From DATJLY01 sp035532935 (GTDB lineage Bacteria > Pseudomonadota > Alphaproteobacteria > ATCC43930 > CGMCC-115725), in assembly GCA_035532935.1 (NCBI GenBank), contig DATKQE010000106.1, positions 74,810 through 138,809 of the forward strand: a DNA stretch of 64,000 nucleotides, given 5' to 3'. This document shows, one piece after another, positions 18,246 through 26,316 of this stretch (its first letter is position 1; the number at the start of each line of letters is the position of its first letter). The notes under the pieces are model-generated. The model did not search any database. It saw only the letters and a program-made list of their open reading frames with translations, and was not told the origin of the DNA. The translations under genes were made by a program, and so were the position numbers.

Positions 18246-19544
18246 TCAATAGACGATGGCGTGGAACTTGCCGTCGAGCGGGATTTCCGGTGCCGGCTTG
18301 TCGTAGACGACGTGGAGGTCGTACTTGAAGCGGGTGCCATGCTCCCACTGGCCGCCGACGAGCGGCGTCGTGCACACGTTCTTGATCGGGTTGGTCGGCC
18401 CGCCCTTCCACGTGATCGGCCCGACCAGGGAATGGTAGTCGGTCGTGGCGACCGCATCGCGGATCGAGGCCGCATCGAGCTTCTTTGCCCGCTTGAGCGC
18501 GTCCACCGCGATTTCGAGATTGGCGTGCTTGAACCCGATCGGCTGCGTCCACTGCTTTCCGGTCGCGGCCATGTAGGCGTCGCAGAATTGCTGCGCCGTC
18601 TGGCCGGTCAAGCCCGACTTGAACGGGTGGTGCAACGACCACCACACCTCGGTCGTCAGACCGGCGCCGCGCGAGCCCAGCGCCTCCACCGCCGACGGGA
18701 ACAGCAGCGCCTTGGGCGGCGTCACGATCTTCGGCCGGTAGCCCTGCTGTGCGCACTGGGTCCAGAACGTCGCGAATTGCGGCGGGTTGAAGATGCCGCA
18801 GCAGATGTCGGCCTTGATCTGCTTCAGCGTGGTGATCTGCGCCGTGAAATCGTCGCTCAAGGGCGGATAGAGCCCGAGGTCGTGCACGTCATAGCCCTTC
18901 GAGCGGAACAGCGGCGGCAGGCCCGTCTTGGGGTCGTTGGCGGCAATGCCGTCGGGATCGTTGGTGAACATGACGCCCACGACGCTATTCGTCGGCAGCG
19001 TCTTCCACATGTCGGCGAACAGGTTGCCGAACTGGTCGAAGCCCCAGAAGAAATGATAGGTCCATTCGAAGCCCTTGGCCGGGTTGCCCTTGCGGCCGAA
19101 GAACCAGGACTGCCACGGATCGTCCGTGGTGACGCAGGGCACGCCGTTGACCTCGCACTGGTCGGACACCGGGTTGACAGTGTCCGAGGTCGAGGATGCG
19201 ACCATGATGTCGACATTGTCGTTGTTGATGAGCTGCGCCGCGACTTCGGAGGCGCGGTTCGGGTCTGACTGGCTGTCGCGGTAGAGGATCTCGACCGGAT
19301 GTACCTCGCCGGCGACGGTGATGCCCTTCGCCAGCACCTTGCGCACCTCCGCGAGCACCCAGTTGTCGGCCTCGCCGAACGCCGCGATCGGACCGGTATG
19401 CGGGCTCACCATGCCGATCTTGACGGTGCGGCCCGCGGCACGCGCGGTGGCAAAGAGCTTGGGCACGGCCACCGCGCCCGCTGCACCCACGCCCAACGCC
19501 TTGATGACGCCGCGGCGCGACGGACTTTTCCGGTCGGTAGTCAT
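18246..19544 (-). CDS. Liv-type periplasmic substrate-binding protein with a Tat signal
   Basis: A 432-residue type I periplasmic binding protein (Peripla_BP_6 type) and the first gene of the Liv operon. The N-terminus carries a twin-arginine signal, SRRGVIKAL, then a hydrophobic Ala/Val stretch, so it is probably exported folded by Tat. The mature protein begins near residue 37 with TVKIGMVSPHTGPIAAFGE, the expected first strand and ligand loop. The ATG at 19544 is preceded by a GGGAGA-like site. The binding pocket gives no direct clue to the ligand. The divergent neighbour is the first molybdenum-hydroxylase operon, which suggests a shared substrate. Confidence 0.88.
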   Translation of the reverse strand: MTTDRKSPSRRGVIKALGVGAAGAVAVPKLFATARAAGRTVKIGMVSPHTGPIAAFGEADNWVLAEVRKVLAKGITVAGEVHPVEILYRDSQSDPNRASEVAAQLINNDNVDIMVASSTSDTVNPVSDQCEVNGVPCVTTDDPWQSWFFGRKGNPAKGFEWTYHFFWGFDQFGNLFADMWKTLPTNSVVGVMFTNDPDGIAANDPKTGLPPLFRSKGYDVHDLGLYPPLSDDFTAQITTLKQIKADICCGIFNPPQFATFWTQCAQQGYRPKIVTPPKALLFPSAVEALGSRGAGLTTEVWWSLHHPFKSGLTGQTAQQFCDAYMAATGKQWTQPIGFKHANLEIAVDALKRAKKLDAASIRDAVATTDYHSLVGPITWKGGPTNPIKNVCTTPLVGGQWEHGTRFKYDLHVVYDKPAPEIPLDGKFHAIVY

Positions 19545-19873
19545 GGCCCGATATTCTCCCCTGCATTCTTTATTGCCGAGGATACTAGCGGCGTGGGCAG
19601 GGGTCTGGCAATCCGCACGCGTGCGTCCTGGCGGCGGCCCACGCTGGAACCGGAATTTCCTTGCGATGCGCAGACTTGCGTTGAATGGGGAGAAGCCCAC
19701 TCGACCCCGCCGCCAGGGGGTGCGCGGGCTGCGAGTCCGACGCCACCGTTGCATCGCGACTCGCCTCCGATATACTTTCGACGTTTGGCAATCGCCGGAA
19801 CGCCGCTCGGCAGCGCATGAACCCGCGCAGCGTGGCGCGGCGTGGCGATCCGATTAGGCCGGGGGCTCGGACG
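19545..19873. other. Divergent intergenic region between Liv operon and molybdenum-hydroxylase operon
   Basis: A 329-base region without a convincing gene. It must hold the promoters for the leftward Liv operon and the rightward hydroxylase/UbiD operon. One rightward promoter candidate is listed separately at 19749-19776. No clear operator was identified, and no regulator gene lies beside it. Short open frames crossing it lack ribosome sites and family resemblance. Confidence 0.6.
19749..19776 (+). promoter_or_regulatory. Candidate sigma70-type promoter for the molybdenum-hydroxylase/UbiD operon
   Basis: TTGCAT at 19749-19754 and TATACT at 19771-19776 are separated by 16 bases. The -10 box matches the consensus in five of six positions; the -35 box is weak. 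It would give a leader of about 90 bases before the ATG at 19874. This is pattern matching only. Confidence 0.4.
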
Positions 19874-20737
19874 ATGATTCCCTTCGATCTTGCCGAGCCG
19901 CGCAGCTTGGGCGACGCCATCGCGCTGCTCGAGGACGACGATCCGGCGATCCGCCCGATCGCTGGCGGCACCGGCCTGATGCTGATGATGAAGTCGGGGT
20001 TTTTTCGCCCGGTCCGGCTCGTCAGCCTGCGCCGGATCGAGCGGCGCTACGCGGGGATCGCGCGCGAGCCGGACGGCACGCTGCGCATCGGCGCGATGGC
20101 ATCGCTCAGGGCGCTCGAGCATTCGCCGGAACTGCGCGGGGCGGTGCCAGTGGTGGCGCGCACGCTGCACGACGTGGCCAATGTGCGCGTGCGCAATGTC
20201 GCCACGGTCGGCGGCAACCTTGCCCATGCCGACCCGCATCTCGACCTGCCGCCGGTGTGGATCGCGCTGGGCGCGAGCGTCGCCATCACCGGCGCGCAAG
20301 GCACGCGGACGATCCCGGTCGAGGCGCTGTTCGCCGGCTATTACGAGACGACCCTGCGCCGCGGCGAGGTCATCACCGAGCTTGCCGTGCCGCCGCAGGC
20401 GGGACGGCGCGCCGCCTATCTCAAATGCACGGCACGTGCGGCGCATGACTGGCCGGCGATCGGCATTGCCGTGTCGCTGCGTCTGGCCGGCGACCGCATC
20501 GAGGACCCGCGCATCGCGCTCGGTGCCGCCACCGCGAAGCCGGTGCGGCTCAACGCTGCCGAAGCGGCACTGCGCGGCGGGCGGATTGACGCCGTGACGC
20601 TCGGACGCGCGGGCGATGCGGCGGTCGAGGAAGCGGCAATCGAGGGCGACCACCACGGCTCGGCCGCCTACAAGAAGGAACTTTTGCGCGTCTATCTGGC
20701 GCGCGCGGTCGCAGCCGCGGTCGCGGAGGAACGCTGA
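19874..20737 (+). CDS. Molybdenum hydroxylase FAD-binding subunit (CoxM/XdhB type), set 1
   Basis: A 287-residue medium subunit of a xanthine oxidase-family hydroxylase. The two FAD motifs are present: AGGTGLMLMMKSG near residue 36, and VGGNLAHADPHLD near residue 113. It passes electrons from the 2Fe-2S subunit to an external acceptor. It is the first gene of a seven-gene operon. Its stop overlaps the start of the large subunit (TGATG). The gene order here is FAD-Mo-FeS, unlike set 2, which is FAD-FeS-Mo. This makes a recent tandem duplication unlikely. Confidence 0.9.
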   Translation: MIPFDLAEPRSLGDAIALLEDDDPAIRPIAGGTGLMLMMKSGFFRPVRLVSLRRIERRYAGIAREPDGTLRIGAMASLRALEHSPELRGAVPVVARTLHDVANVRVRNVATVGGNLAHADPHLDLPPVWIALGASVAITGAQGTRTIPVEALFAGYYETTLRRGEVITELAVPPQAGRRAAYLKCTARAAHDWPAIGIAVSLRLAGDRIEDPRIALGAATAKPVRLNAAEAALRGGRIDAVTLGRAGDAAVEEAAIEGDHHGSAAYKKELLRVYLARAVAAAVAEER

Positions 20738-23028
20738 TGGTGACGAAGCCCGCGTCCGGCGGACAGGTCGGACGCTCGATCCCGCGCCTCGAAGCCCGCG
20801 CCAAGGTCACGGGACGGGTGGAATATGTCCATCACCTCCGCCTTCCCGGCATGCTCTACGGCAAGATTTTCCGCAGCACCGTGCCGCACGGAAGGATCAA
20901 GCGCATCGATGTGAGCGCCGCCAGCGCGCTCGCGGGGGTGCATCGCGTGGTGACGTGCGCCGACATCAAGACCGTCATTCCCAATCCCTATTACGGTCCC
21001 GCCTTTCACGACCAGCCGATTCTCGCCGACGGCAAGGTGCGCTTTGCCGGCGAGCCGGTAGCGGTGGCGCTGGCGGCGGACCCGCACATCGCCGAAGAGG
21101 CCGCGGGGCTGATCATCGCCGAATACGAGGAACTGCCGGCGGTCTATGACGAGGTCGAGGCGACGACCTCGAACGCGATCGTCCACGAGGTCCTGAAGCC
21201 GGCCGCGATCTTTCCCGATCTCAAGCATCTCGAAGGGCGCACGGCCACCAATGTCGCGCTCGATTACCATCTGCGGCATGGCGACACCGAAGCGGCCTTC
21301 GCCGCCGCGGACCGCGTTTTCGAGCATACCTTCCGCACGCAACCGGTGATGCACACGCCGCTCGAGCCGTTCGTCTCCGTCGCTGAGGCCGGCGACGGCA
21401 GCATCACCATCCACACCTCGTCGCAAAACCCGTCTTTCGTGCGGATCGAGATCGCACGACTCCTCGGCCTTCCCGAGAACCGGGTCCGCATCAAGGTTCC
21501 CTATCTCGGCGGCGGCTTCGGCGGCAAGCTCTACATCAAGCTCGAGGCGCTGGTCACGGCGCTGGCGCTCCTAGTGCGCCGGCCGGTCAAGATCGCGCTC
21601 ACCATGGAGGAGCAGTTCTTCATGGTGACGCGCCATCCCGGCACCTTCCGCCTCAAGAGTGCCGTCACCAAGGACGGACGCATCACGGCGCGGCATTGCG
21701 AGATGTGGTGGAATGGCGGTGCCTATGCCGATATCGGCCCGCGCGTGACGCAGAAGGCTGGATTCACCGCGGCCGGCCCTTATGACATCGACAATGCCGC
21801 GCTCGACTCCTATGCGCTCTACACCAACCGGCCGCCCGCCGGCGCGCTGCGCGGCTTCGGCGCGCCGCAGACCTGCTGGGCCTATGAGCGTCACACCGAC
21901 CGCATCGCGCGCGCGCTCGGCATCGACCCGATCGTATTCCGCCGCAAGAACATCCTGCGCAACGGCCGCCCGCAGGCGTCGGGCACGATCCTGCGCGATG
22001 CGGCGATCGAGCCGGTGCTGGACCGGCTGGCGGAACGGATGCGCTGGGACCTTCCCTTCGACCGCGGCAGCGGCACGATGCGGCGCGGCCGCGGCGTCGC
22101 CATCGGCTTCAAGGGCATCACGTCGCCGACGACCTCGGTCGCCATGGTCAATCTCTACGGCGACGGCAGTTGCGGGCTCTACATCAGCACCGTCGATATG
22201 GGCCAGGGCTCCGACACCTGCATGGCGCAGATCGCCGGCGAGGTTCTGAACATCGACGCCGAGACCGTGCGCATCGTTCACCCCGACACCGACGTAACGC
22301 CCTATGACATGGGAACGCTCGGCTCGCGCTCGACCTTCCACATGGGCAATGCCGTACGGCTCGCAGCCGAGGACGCGCGCGCCAAGATCGAGGCGCTTGC
22401 CGCCGAGCTCGGCGTGCCGCAGGGCAGCAACCTGCCGCTTGCCGAATTGTTCCAGCGCAAATACGGCATGCAGGCAGGCAACATCGTCGGCGTCGGCAGC
22501 TACATGCCGGTCTATGAGAAGCCCGATCGTGACACCGGTCATTCGACGCGGATCACGCCGTTCTGGGGCGTCAACGGCTCGGGCGCGGAGGTCGAGGTCG
22601 ATCTCGAAACCGGACAATTCCGCGTGACGCGGCTGGTGAACGTCGCCGATATCGGCCGGCCAATCAACCCGCGCCTCGTTCAGGCGCAGCTTTCCGGTGC
22701 GGCGATCATGCAGATGGGCTTCACCTTGTCCGAGACCATGCTGTTCCGCGACGGACAGCTCACCAACGGCTCGCTCGCCGACTACAAGATCCCGGGCCTC
22801 CTGGACCTGCCGCGCGACTTCGTCAACGAGACCGTCGAGGCGGCGCAGCAGGACGGCCCCTTCGGTGCCAAGGGCGCGGGCGAGAGCACCACCATGACGG
22901 TCTCGCCAGCGATCGGCAACGCGATCGAGGACGCTGTGGGCGTGGCGCTGACGGAGCTGCCGCTGACGGCCGAAGCGGTGTTTCGCGCACTCCGGGCGGC
23001 ACAGGGCAAGCCCCTGCCGGAGGGATGA
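20737..23028 (+). CDS. Molybdenum hydroxylase large, molybdopterin-binding subunit, set 1
   Basis: A 763-residue catalytic subunit of the xanthine dehydrogenase/CO dehydrogenase/aldehyde oxidase family. Cofactor-binding segments GGGFGGK near residue 260, ALRGFGAPQ near 370 and MGQGSDT near 490 are present. The expected active-site Glu lies in KGAGEST near residue 712. The CO-dehydrogenase active loop (AYRCSFR) is absent, with GSRSTFHMG at the corresponding place, so it is not a CO dehydrogenase. Such enzymes hydroxylate N-heterocycles, aldehydes or CoA esters with water as the oxygen donor. It lies in the cytoplasm and pairs with the flanking FAD and FeS subunits. The substrate is unknown. 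Confidence 0.92.
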   Translation: MVTKPASGGQVGRSIPRLEARAKVTGRVEYVHHLRLPGMLYGKIFRSTVPHGRIKRIDVSAASALAGVHRVVTCADIKTVIPNPYYGPAFHDQPILADGKVRFAGEPVAVALAADPHIAEEAAGLIIAEYEELPAVYDEVEATTSNAIVHEVLKPAAIFPDLKHLEGRTATNVALDYHLRHGDTEAAFAAADRVFEHTFRTQPVMHTPLEPFVSVAEAGDGSITIHTSSQNPSFVRIEIARLLGLPENRVRIKVPYLGGGFGGKLYIKLEALVTALALLVRRPVKIALTMEEQFFMVTRHPGTFRLKSAVTKDGRITARHCEMWWNGGAYADIGPRVTQKAGFTAAGPYDIDNAALDSYALYTNRPPAGALRGFGAPQTCWAYERHTDRIARALGIDPIVFRRKNILRNGRPQASGTILRDAAIEPVLDRLAERMRWDLPFDRGSGTMRRGRGVAIGFKGITSPTTSVAMVNLYGDGSCGLYISTVDMGQGSDTCMAQIAGEVLNIDAETVRIVHPDTDVTPYDMGTLGSRSTFHMGNAVRLAAEDARAKIEALAAELGVPQGSNLPLAELFQRKYGMQAGNIVGVGSYMPVYEKPDRDTGHSTRITPFWGVNGSGAEVEVDLETGQFRVTRLVNVADIGRPINPRLVQAQLSGAAIMQMGFTLSETMLFRDGQLTNGSLADYKIPGLLDLPRDFVNETVEAAQQDGPFGAKGAGESTTMTVSPAIGNAIEDAVGVALTELPLTAEAVFRALRAAQGKPLPEG

Positions 23029-23029
23029 G

Positions 23030-23512
23030 ATGAGCGCCCTGCCCCGCCGCATCAGCTTCACCCTCAATGGCGCGCCGGTCAGCGCCGAGGTGGCGCCCCA
23101 CCATAGTCTCGTCGAGGTATTGCAGCAGCACTTCAGCCTGCTCGGCGCGCGCGAAAGTTGCGCGCAGGGCCTGTGCGGCTGCTGCACCGTGATCGTCGAC
23201 GGCAAGGCGGTGTCGAGCTGCCTCTTTCTCGCCAGCTTCGCCGATGGCGCGGTGGTCGAAACGGTCGAAGGCCTGGGCTCGGCCGAACGTCTCGACCCGG
23301 TGCAGGAAGCCTTCATCGAGGCCGGTGGCTTCCAATGCGGCTTCTGCACGCCCGGCTTCATCATGATGACGAAACAGCTCCTCGACGAAAATCCCGATCC
23401 CGGCGACGAGGAGATCAGGCATTACCTGGCGGGCAATCTCTGCCGCTGCGCCGCCTATCCCGAGATCATCGCGGCGGTAAAGCTCGCCGCGCGGCGGCGG
23501 CAATCGCGCTGA
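23030..23512 (+). CDS. Molybdenum hydroxylase 2Fe-2S subunit, set 1
   Basis: A 160-residue small subunit with both iron-sulphur clusters. The plant-type ferredoxin cysteines are in SCAQGLCGCCTV and a following SSC; the second cluster is built from QCGFCTPG and NLCRCAAY. It follows the large subunit by one base after its stop, and precedes ubiD by 33 bases. It carries electrons from molybdenum to FAD. All eight cluster cysteines are visible. Confidence 0.93.
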   Translation: MSALPRRISFTLNGAPVSAEVAPHHSLVEVLQQHFSLLGARESCAQGLCGCCTVIVDGKAVSSCLFLASFADGAVVETVEGLGSAERLDPVQEAFIEAGGFQCGFCTPGFIMMTKQLLDENPDPGDEEIRHYLAGNLCRCAAYPEIIAAVKLAARRRQSR

Positions 23513-23545
23513 CGCCGGCCGCGCGCACGCAACCGGAGTTCCAGG

Positions 23546-24979
23546 ATGGCCAACAAGGATTTGAGAAACTGGCTCGACGCCGTCGCGTCGATCGGCGAGC
23601 TGCAGCACGTGACCGGCGCCGAGCCCAAGGAGGAGATCGGCGGTCTCGTCGATCTGTTCCAGCGGAAGATGGGCAATCCCGCGGTGATGTTCGACGCGGT
23701 GCCGGGATTTCCCAAGGGATTTCGCGTGCTGGCGAACATCCTGACCTCGGTGCCACGCATCAACATCGCGCTGGGATTGCGGCCCGACGCCTCGGAGATG
23801 GAGCTGATCGGCTGGTGGCGCAACTACATGCGGGACGCGCCGACGTTCAAGCCCGTCGCCGTCAATGGCGGCCCGGTGCTGGAGAACGTCCTCGAAGGGG
23901 CGGCGGTCGATATCACCCGGATACCGACGCCGATCTGGCACGAGCATGACGGCGGCCCCTATATCGGCACCGGCTGCATGGTGGTGATGAAGGACCCGGA
24001 TTCCGGCTGGATCAATTTCGGCACCTACCGCGTACAGTCGCACGGGCCGGCGCTGGCCACGGTGATGATGTCGCCGGGCAAGCACGGCCTCATCATCATG
24101 GAGAAATATCACGCCCGCGGCGTGCCCTGCCCGGTCGCGGTCGTCGTCGGCATGCATCCGGCGCTGTTGATGATCGGCGGGCTCGAGATTCCCTACGGCA
24201 AGAACGAATACGACGCGGTCGGCGGCTTGCTGGGCGAGCCCGTCGAGGTCATGAACATGCCGCGCACCGGCTTGCCCATCCCCGCCAATGCCGAGATCGC
24301 ATTCGAGGGCTTCATCCATCCCGGCGACCGGATCGAGGAAGGACCGCTCGGCGAATGGACCGGCTACTATGCCGGCGGCCGGCGGCCCGAGCCGGCCATC
24401 CGCATCGAGACCATGATGCATCGCAACGACCCGGTGCTCACCGGCGCCATTCCGGCGGTGCCGCCCAACGACAACACCTTCTATCTCGGCACCTATCGCT
24501 GCGGCGCCGTGTGGAGTCAGCTCGAAGCCGCGGGCGTGCCGGGGGTCAAGGGCGTGTGGGCGCACGAGGCGGGCGGCAGCCGCATGTGGCTTACCGTGTC
24601 GATCCAGCAGCTCTATGGCGGCCATTCCAAGCAGGCCGGGCTCATCGCCTCGCAATGCCACGGCGGCGCCTATACCAACCGCTGGGTCATCGTCGTCGAC
24701 GACGACATCGATCCGACCAACATCAACGACGTGATCTGGGCCATGTGCACGCGCTTCGATCCGCGCGAGGGGATGGAGGTGCTGCGCGGCTGCTGGAGCT
24801 CGCATCTCGACCCGATGTGCTATGACGGCGACACCGACCGGCGCAACGCGCGGGTGGTGGTGGACGCGTGCAGGCCGTGGACGCGCCGCGACACCTTCCC
24901 GATCATCGCGCGCTCGAGCCGCGAACTCGACGAGCGCATGCGCGCGAAATGGTCGCACGTGCTGCCGAAGAGCACCTGA
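23546..24979 (+). CDS. UbiD-family prenylated-FMN-dependent decarboxylase
   Basis: A 477-residue member of the UbiD family, which reversibly decarboxylates aromatic, heteroaromatic or alpha,beta-unsaturated acids with prenyl-FMN, Mn and K. The expected Arg lies in NFGTYRVQSHG; the acidic pair lies in the EGPLGEWTGYYAGG segment. A UbiX prenyltransferase, needed to make prenyl-FMN, is not in the window. It sits between two molybdenum-hydroxylase triads, in the same direction, with gaps of about 30 bases on both sides. That placement recalls furoate and N-heterocycle pathways, in which ring hydroxylation and decarboxylation are coupled. Carboxylation in reverse is also possible. Confidence 0.9.
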   Translation: MANKDLRNWLDAVASIGELQHVTGAEPKEEIGGLVDLFQRKMGNPAVMFDAVPGFPKGFRVLANILTSVPRINIALGLRPDASEMELIGWWRNYMRDAPTFKPVAVNGGPVLENVLEGAAVDITRIPTPIWHEHDGGPYIGTGCMVVMKDPDSGWINFGTYRVQSHGPALATVMMSPGKHGLIIMEKYHARGVPCPVAVVVGMHPALLMIGGLEIPYGKNEYDAVGGLLGEPVEVMNMPRTGLPIPANAEIAFEGFIHPGDRIEEGPLGEWTGYYAGGRRPEPAIRIETMMHRNDPVLTGAIPAVPPNDNTFYLGTYRCGAVWSQLEAAGVPGVKGVWAHEAGGSRMWLTVSIQQLYGGHSKQAGLIASQCHGGAYTNRWVIVVDDDIDPTNINDVIWAMCTRFDPREGMEVLRGCWSSHLDPMCYDGDTDRRNARVVVDACRPWTRRDTFPIIARSSRELDERMRAKWSHVLPKST

Positions 24980-25009
24980 CCCCGGTCGGCGGCGCGTCAT
25001 GAGGGCGGG

Positions 25010-25840
25010 ATGAAGGCCGGCGCATTCGATTACGTCAGACCCCCATCGCTCGCGCAGGCGATCGCGCTGCTGGCCGAATCGGCCGGCGCGGCGCAGCTCA
25101 TGGCCGGCGGGCAGTCGCTTGTCGCCATGATGAATCTCCGTGTCGCCGCACCCGAACGGGTGATCGACATCGGCCGGCTGGCGGAGCTGCGCACCGTGGC
25201 GGAGGACGCCGCGGCGGTCACGCTTGGCGCCTGCGTGACCCATGCAGCGATCGAGGACGGCGCCGTCCCGGACCCGTCGCGCGGTCTCATGCCCAAGGCC
25301 GCTGCCGGCATCGCCTATCGCGCGATCCGCATGCACGGCACCATCGGCGGCAGCCTCGCGCTTGCCGATCCGGCGGCGGAATGGCCGATCGTGCTGACGG
25401 CGCTCGGTGCATCGGCGGTGCTGCACGGCCCGGCCGGGAGGCGCAGCGTGAGCTGCGCCGACTTCGTCACCGGCATCTACGAAACGGCGATCACCGGCGA
25501 CGAGATCATCGAGAGCATCCGCATCCCCAAATTGTCGCCAGCAGCCCGCTGGGGCTACGTCAAGTTCTGCCGCAAGACCGGCGCGTTTGCGCATTCGCTC
25601 GCGGTGGTCGTGCGCGACCCCGAGCGGTCGCAGGCGCGCGCGGTGCTGGGCGCCGCTAACGGGAAGCCGCTCGTGCTCGCGCGCACGTCCGCCGTCATCG
25701 GCGCCGGCGGCGGGGTCGACCCGCTGGAGCGCGCCATCGGCGACGATGTCGCGGCGGCGCGCGACCGGCATTTCGACGATTTCCAGCAGGAACTGCACGC
25801 GGCCGTCGCCGCCCGTGCCGTCCGCCAGGTCCTCGGATGA
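25010..25840 (+). CDS. Molybdenum hydroxylase FAD-binding subunit, set 2
   Basis: A 276-residue FAD subunit of a second xanthine oxidase-family enzyme. FAD motifs are AGGQSLVAMMNLR near residue 32 and TIGGSLALADPAAEW near residue 110. It starts 30 bases after ubiD, preceded by a GGGCGGG stretch rather than a strong ribosome site, and its end overlaps the 2Fe-2S subunit start (ATGA). It is clearly different in sequence from the set 1 subunit. It accepts electrons from the FeS subunit of set 2. Confidence 0.9.
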   Translation: MKAGAFDYVRPPSLAQAIALLAESAGAAQLMAGGQSLVAMMNLRVAAPERVIDIGRLAELRTVAEDAAAVTLGACVTHAAIEDGAVPDPSRGLMPKAAAGIAYRAIRMHGTIGGSLALADPAAEWPIVLTALGASAVLHGPAGRRSVSCADFVTGIYETAITGDEIIESIRIPKLSPAARWGYVKFCRKTGAFAHSLAVVVRDPERSQARAVLGAANGKPLVLARTSAVIGAGGGVDPLERAIGDDVAAARDRHFDDFQQELHAAVAARAVRQVLG

Positions 25841-26316
25841 AGATCGGTCTGCAACTCAACGGCCGGAGCGTCGCCGACGACGTGCCGCCGCGCCTCAACC
25901 TCGCCGATTTCCTGCGTGAGCGGCGCAATCTGACCGGCACGCATCTCGGCTGCGAGCATGGCGTGTGCGGCGCCTGCACGGTCCTCGTCGACGGCGCGCC
26001 GACGCGGTCGTGCCTGGCATTGGCCGTCGCTTGCGACGGGCGCGCGGTGCAGACCATCGAAGGGCTCGAACACGACCCGATCGTCGCCGTGCTGCGCGAC
26101 GCCTTCCACCAGCATCATGGCCTGCAATGCGGCTATTGCACGCCGGCAATGCTGATCACCGCGCGCGACCTGGTCACACGCAACCGCGCCGGCTCGGAGA
26201 GGGAGATTCGCGACGGGCTCGCGGGCAATATCTGCCGCTGCACCGGCTATACCAACATCGTGACCGCGATCCTCCATGCCGCGGCCACGCTCGGCGCCAA
26301 AGCGGGCTCGCCATGA
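25837..26316 (+). CDS. Molybdenum hydroxylase 2Fe-2S subunit, set 2
   Basis: A 159-residue small subunit with cluster motifs GCEHGVCGACTV and RSC for the plant-type cluster, and QCGYCTPA and NICRCTGY for the second. Both of its ends overlap neighbours by four bases (ATGA), with the FAD subunit before and the large subunit after. Translational coupling across the whole triad is therefore likely. All cluster ligands are present. Confidence 0.93.
   Translation: MKIGLQLNGRSVADDVPPRLNLADFLRERRNLTGTHLGCEHGVCGACTVLVDGAPTRSCLALAVACDGRAVQTIEGLEHDPIVAVLRDAFHQHHGLQCGYCTPAMLITARDLVTRNRAGSEREIRDGLAGNICRCTGYTNIVTAILHAAATLGAKAGSP

Noticed and set aside
22823..25798. An open frame of almost 1,000 codons on the minus strand
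   Set aside because: It runs antisense to the 2Fe-2S, UbiD and FAD genes, whose motifs are intact. The composition is that of a third-position GC shadow.
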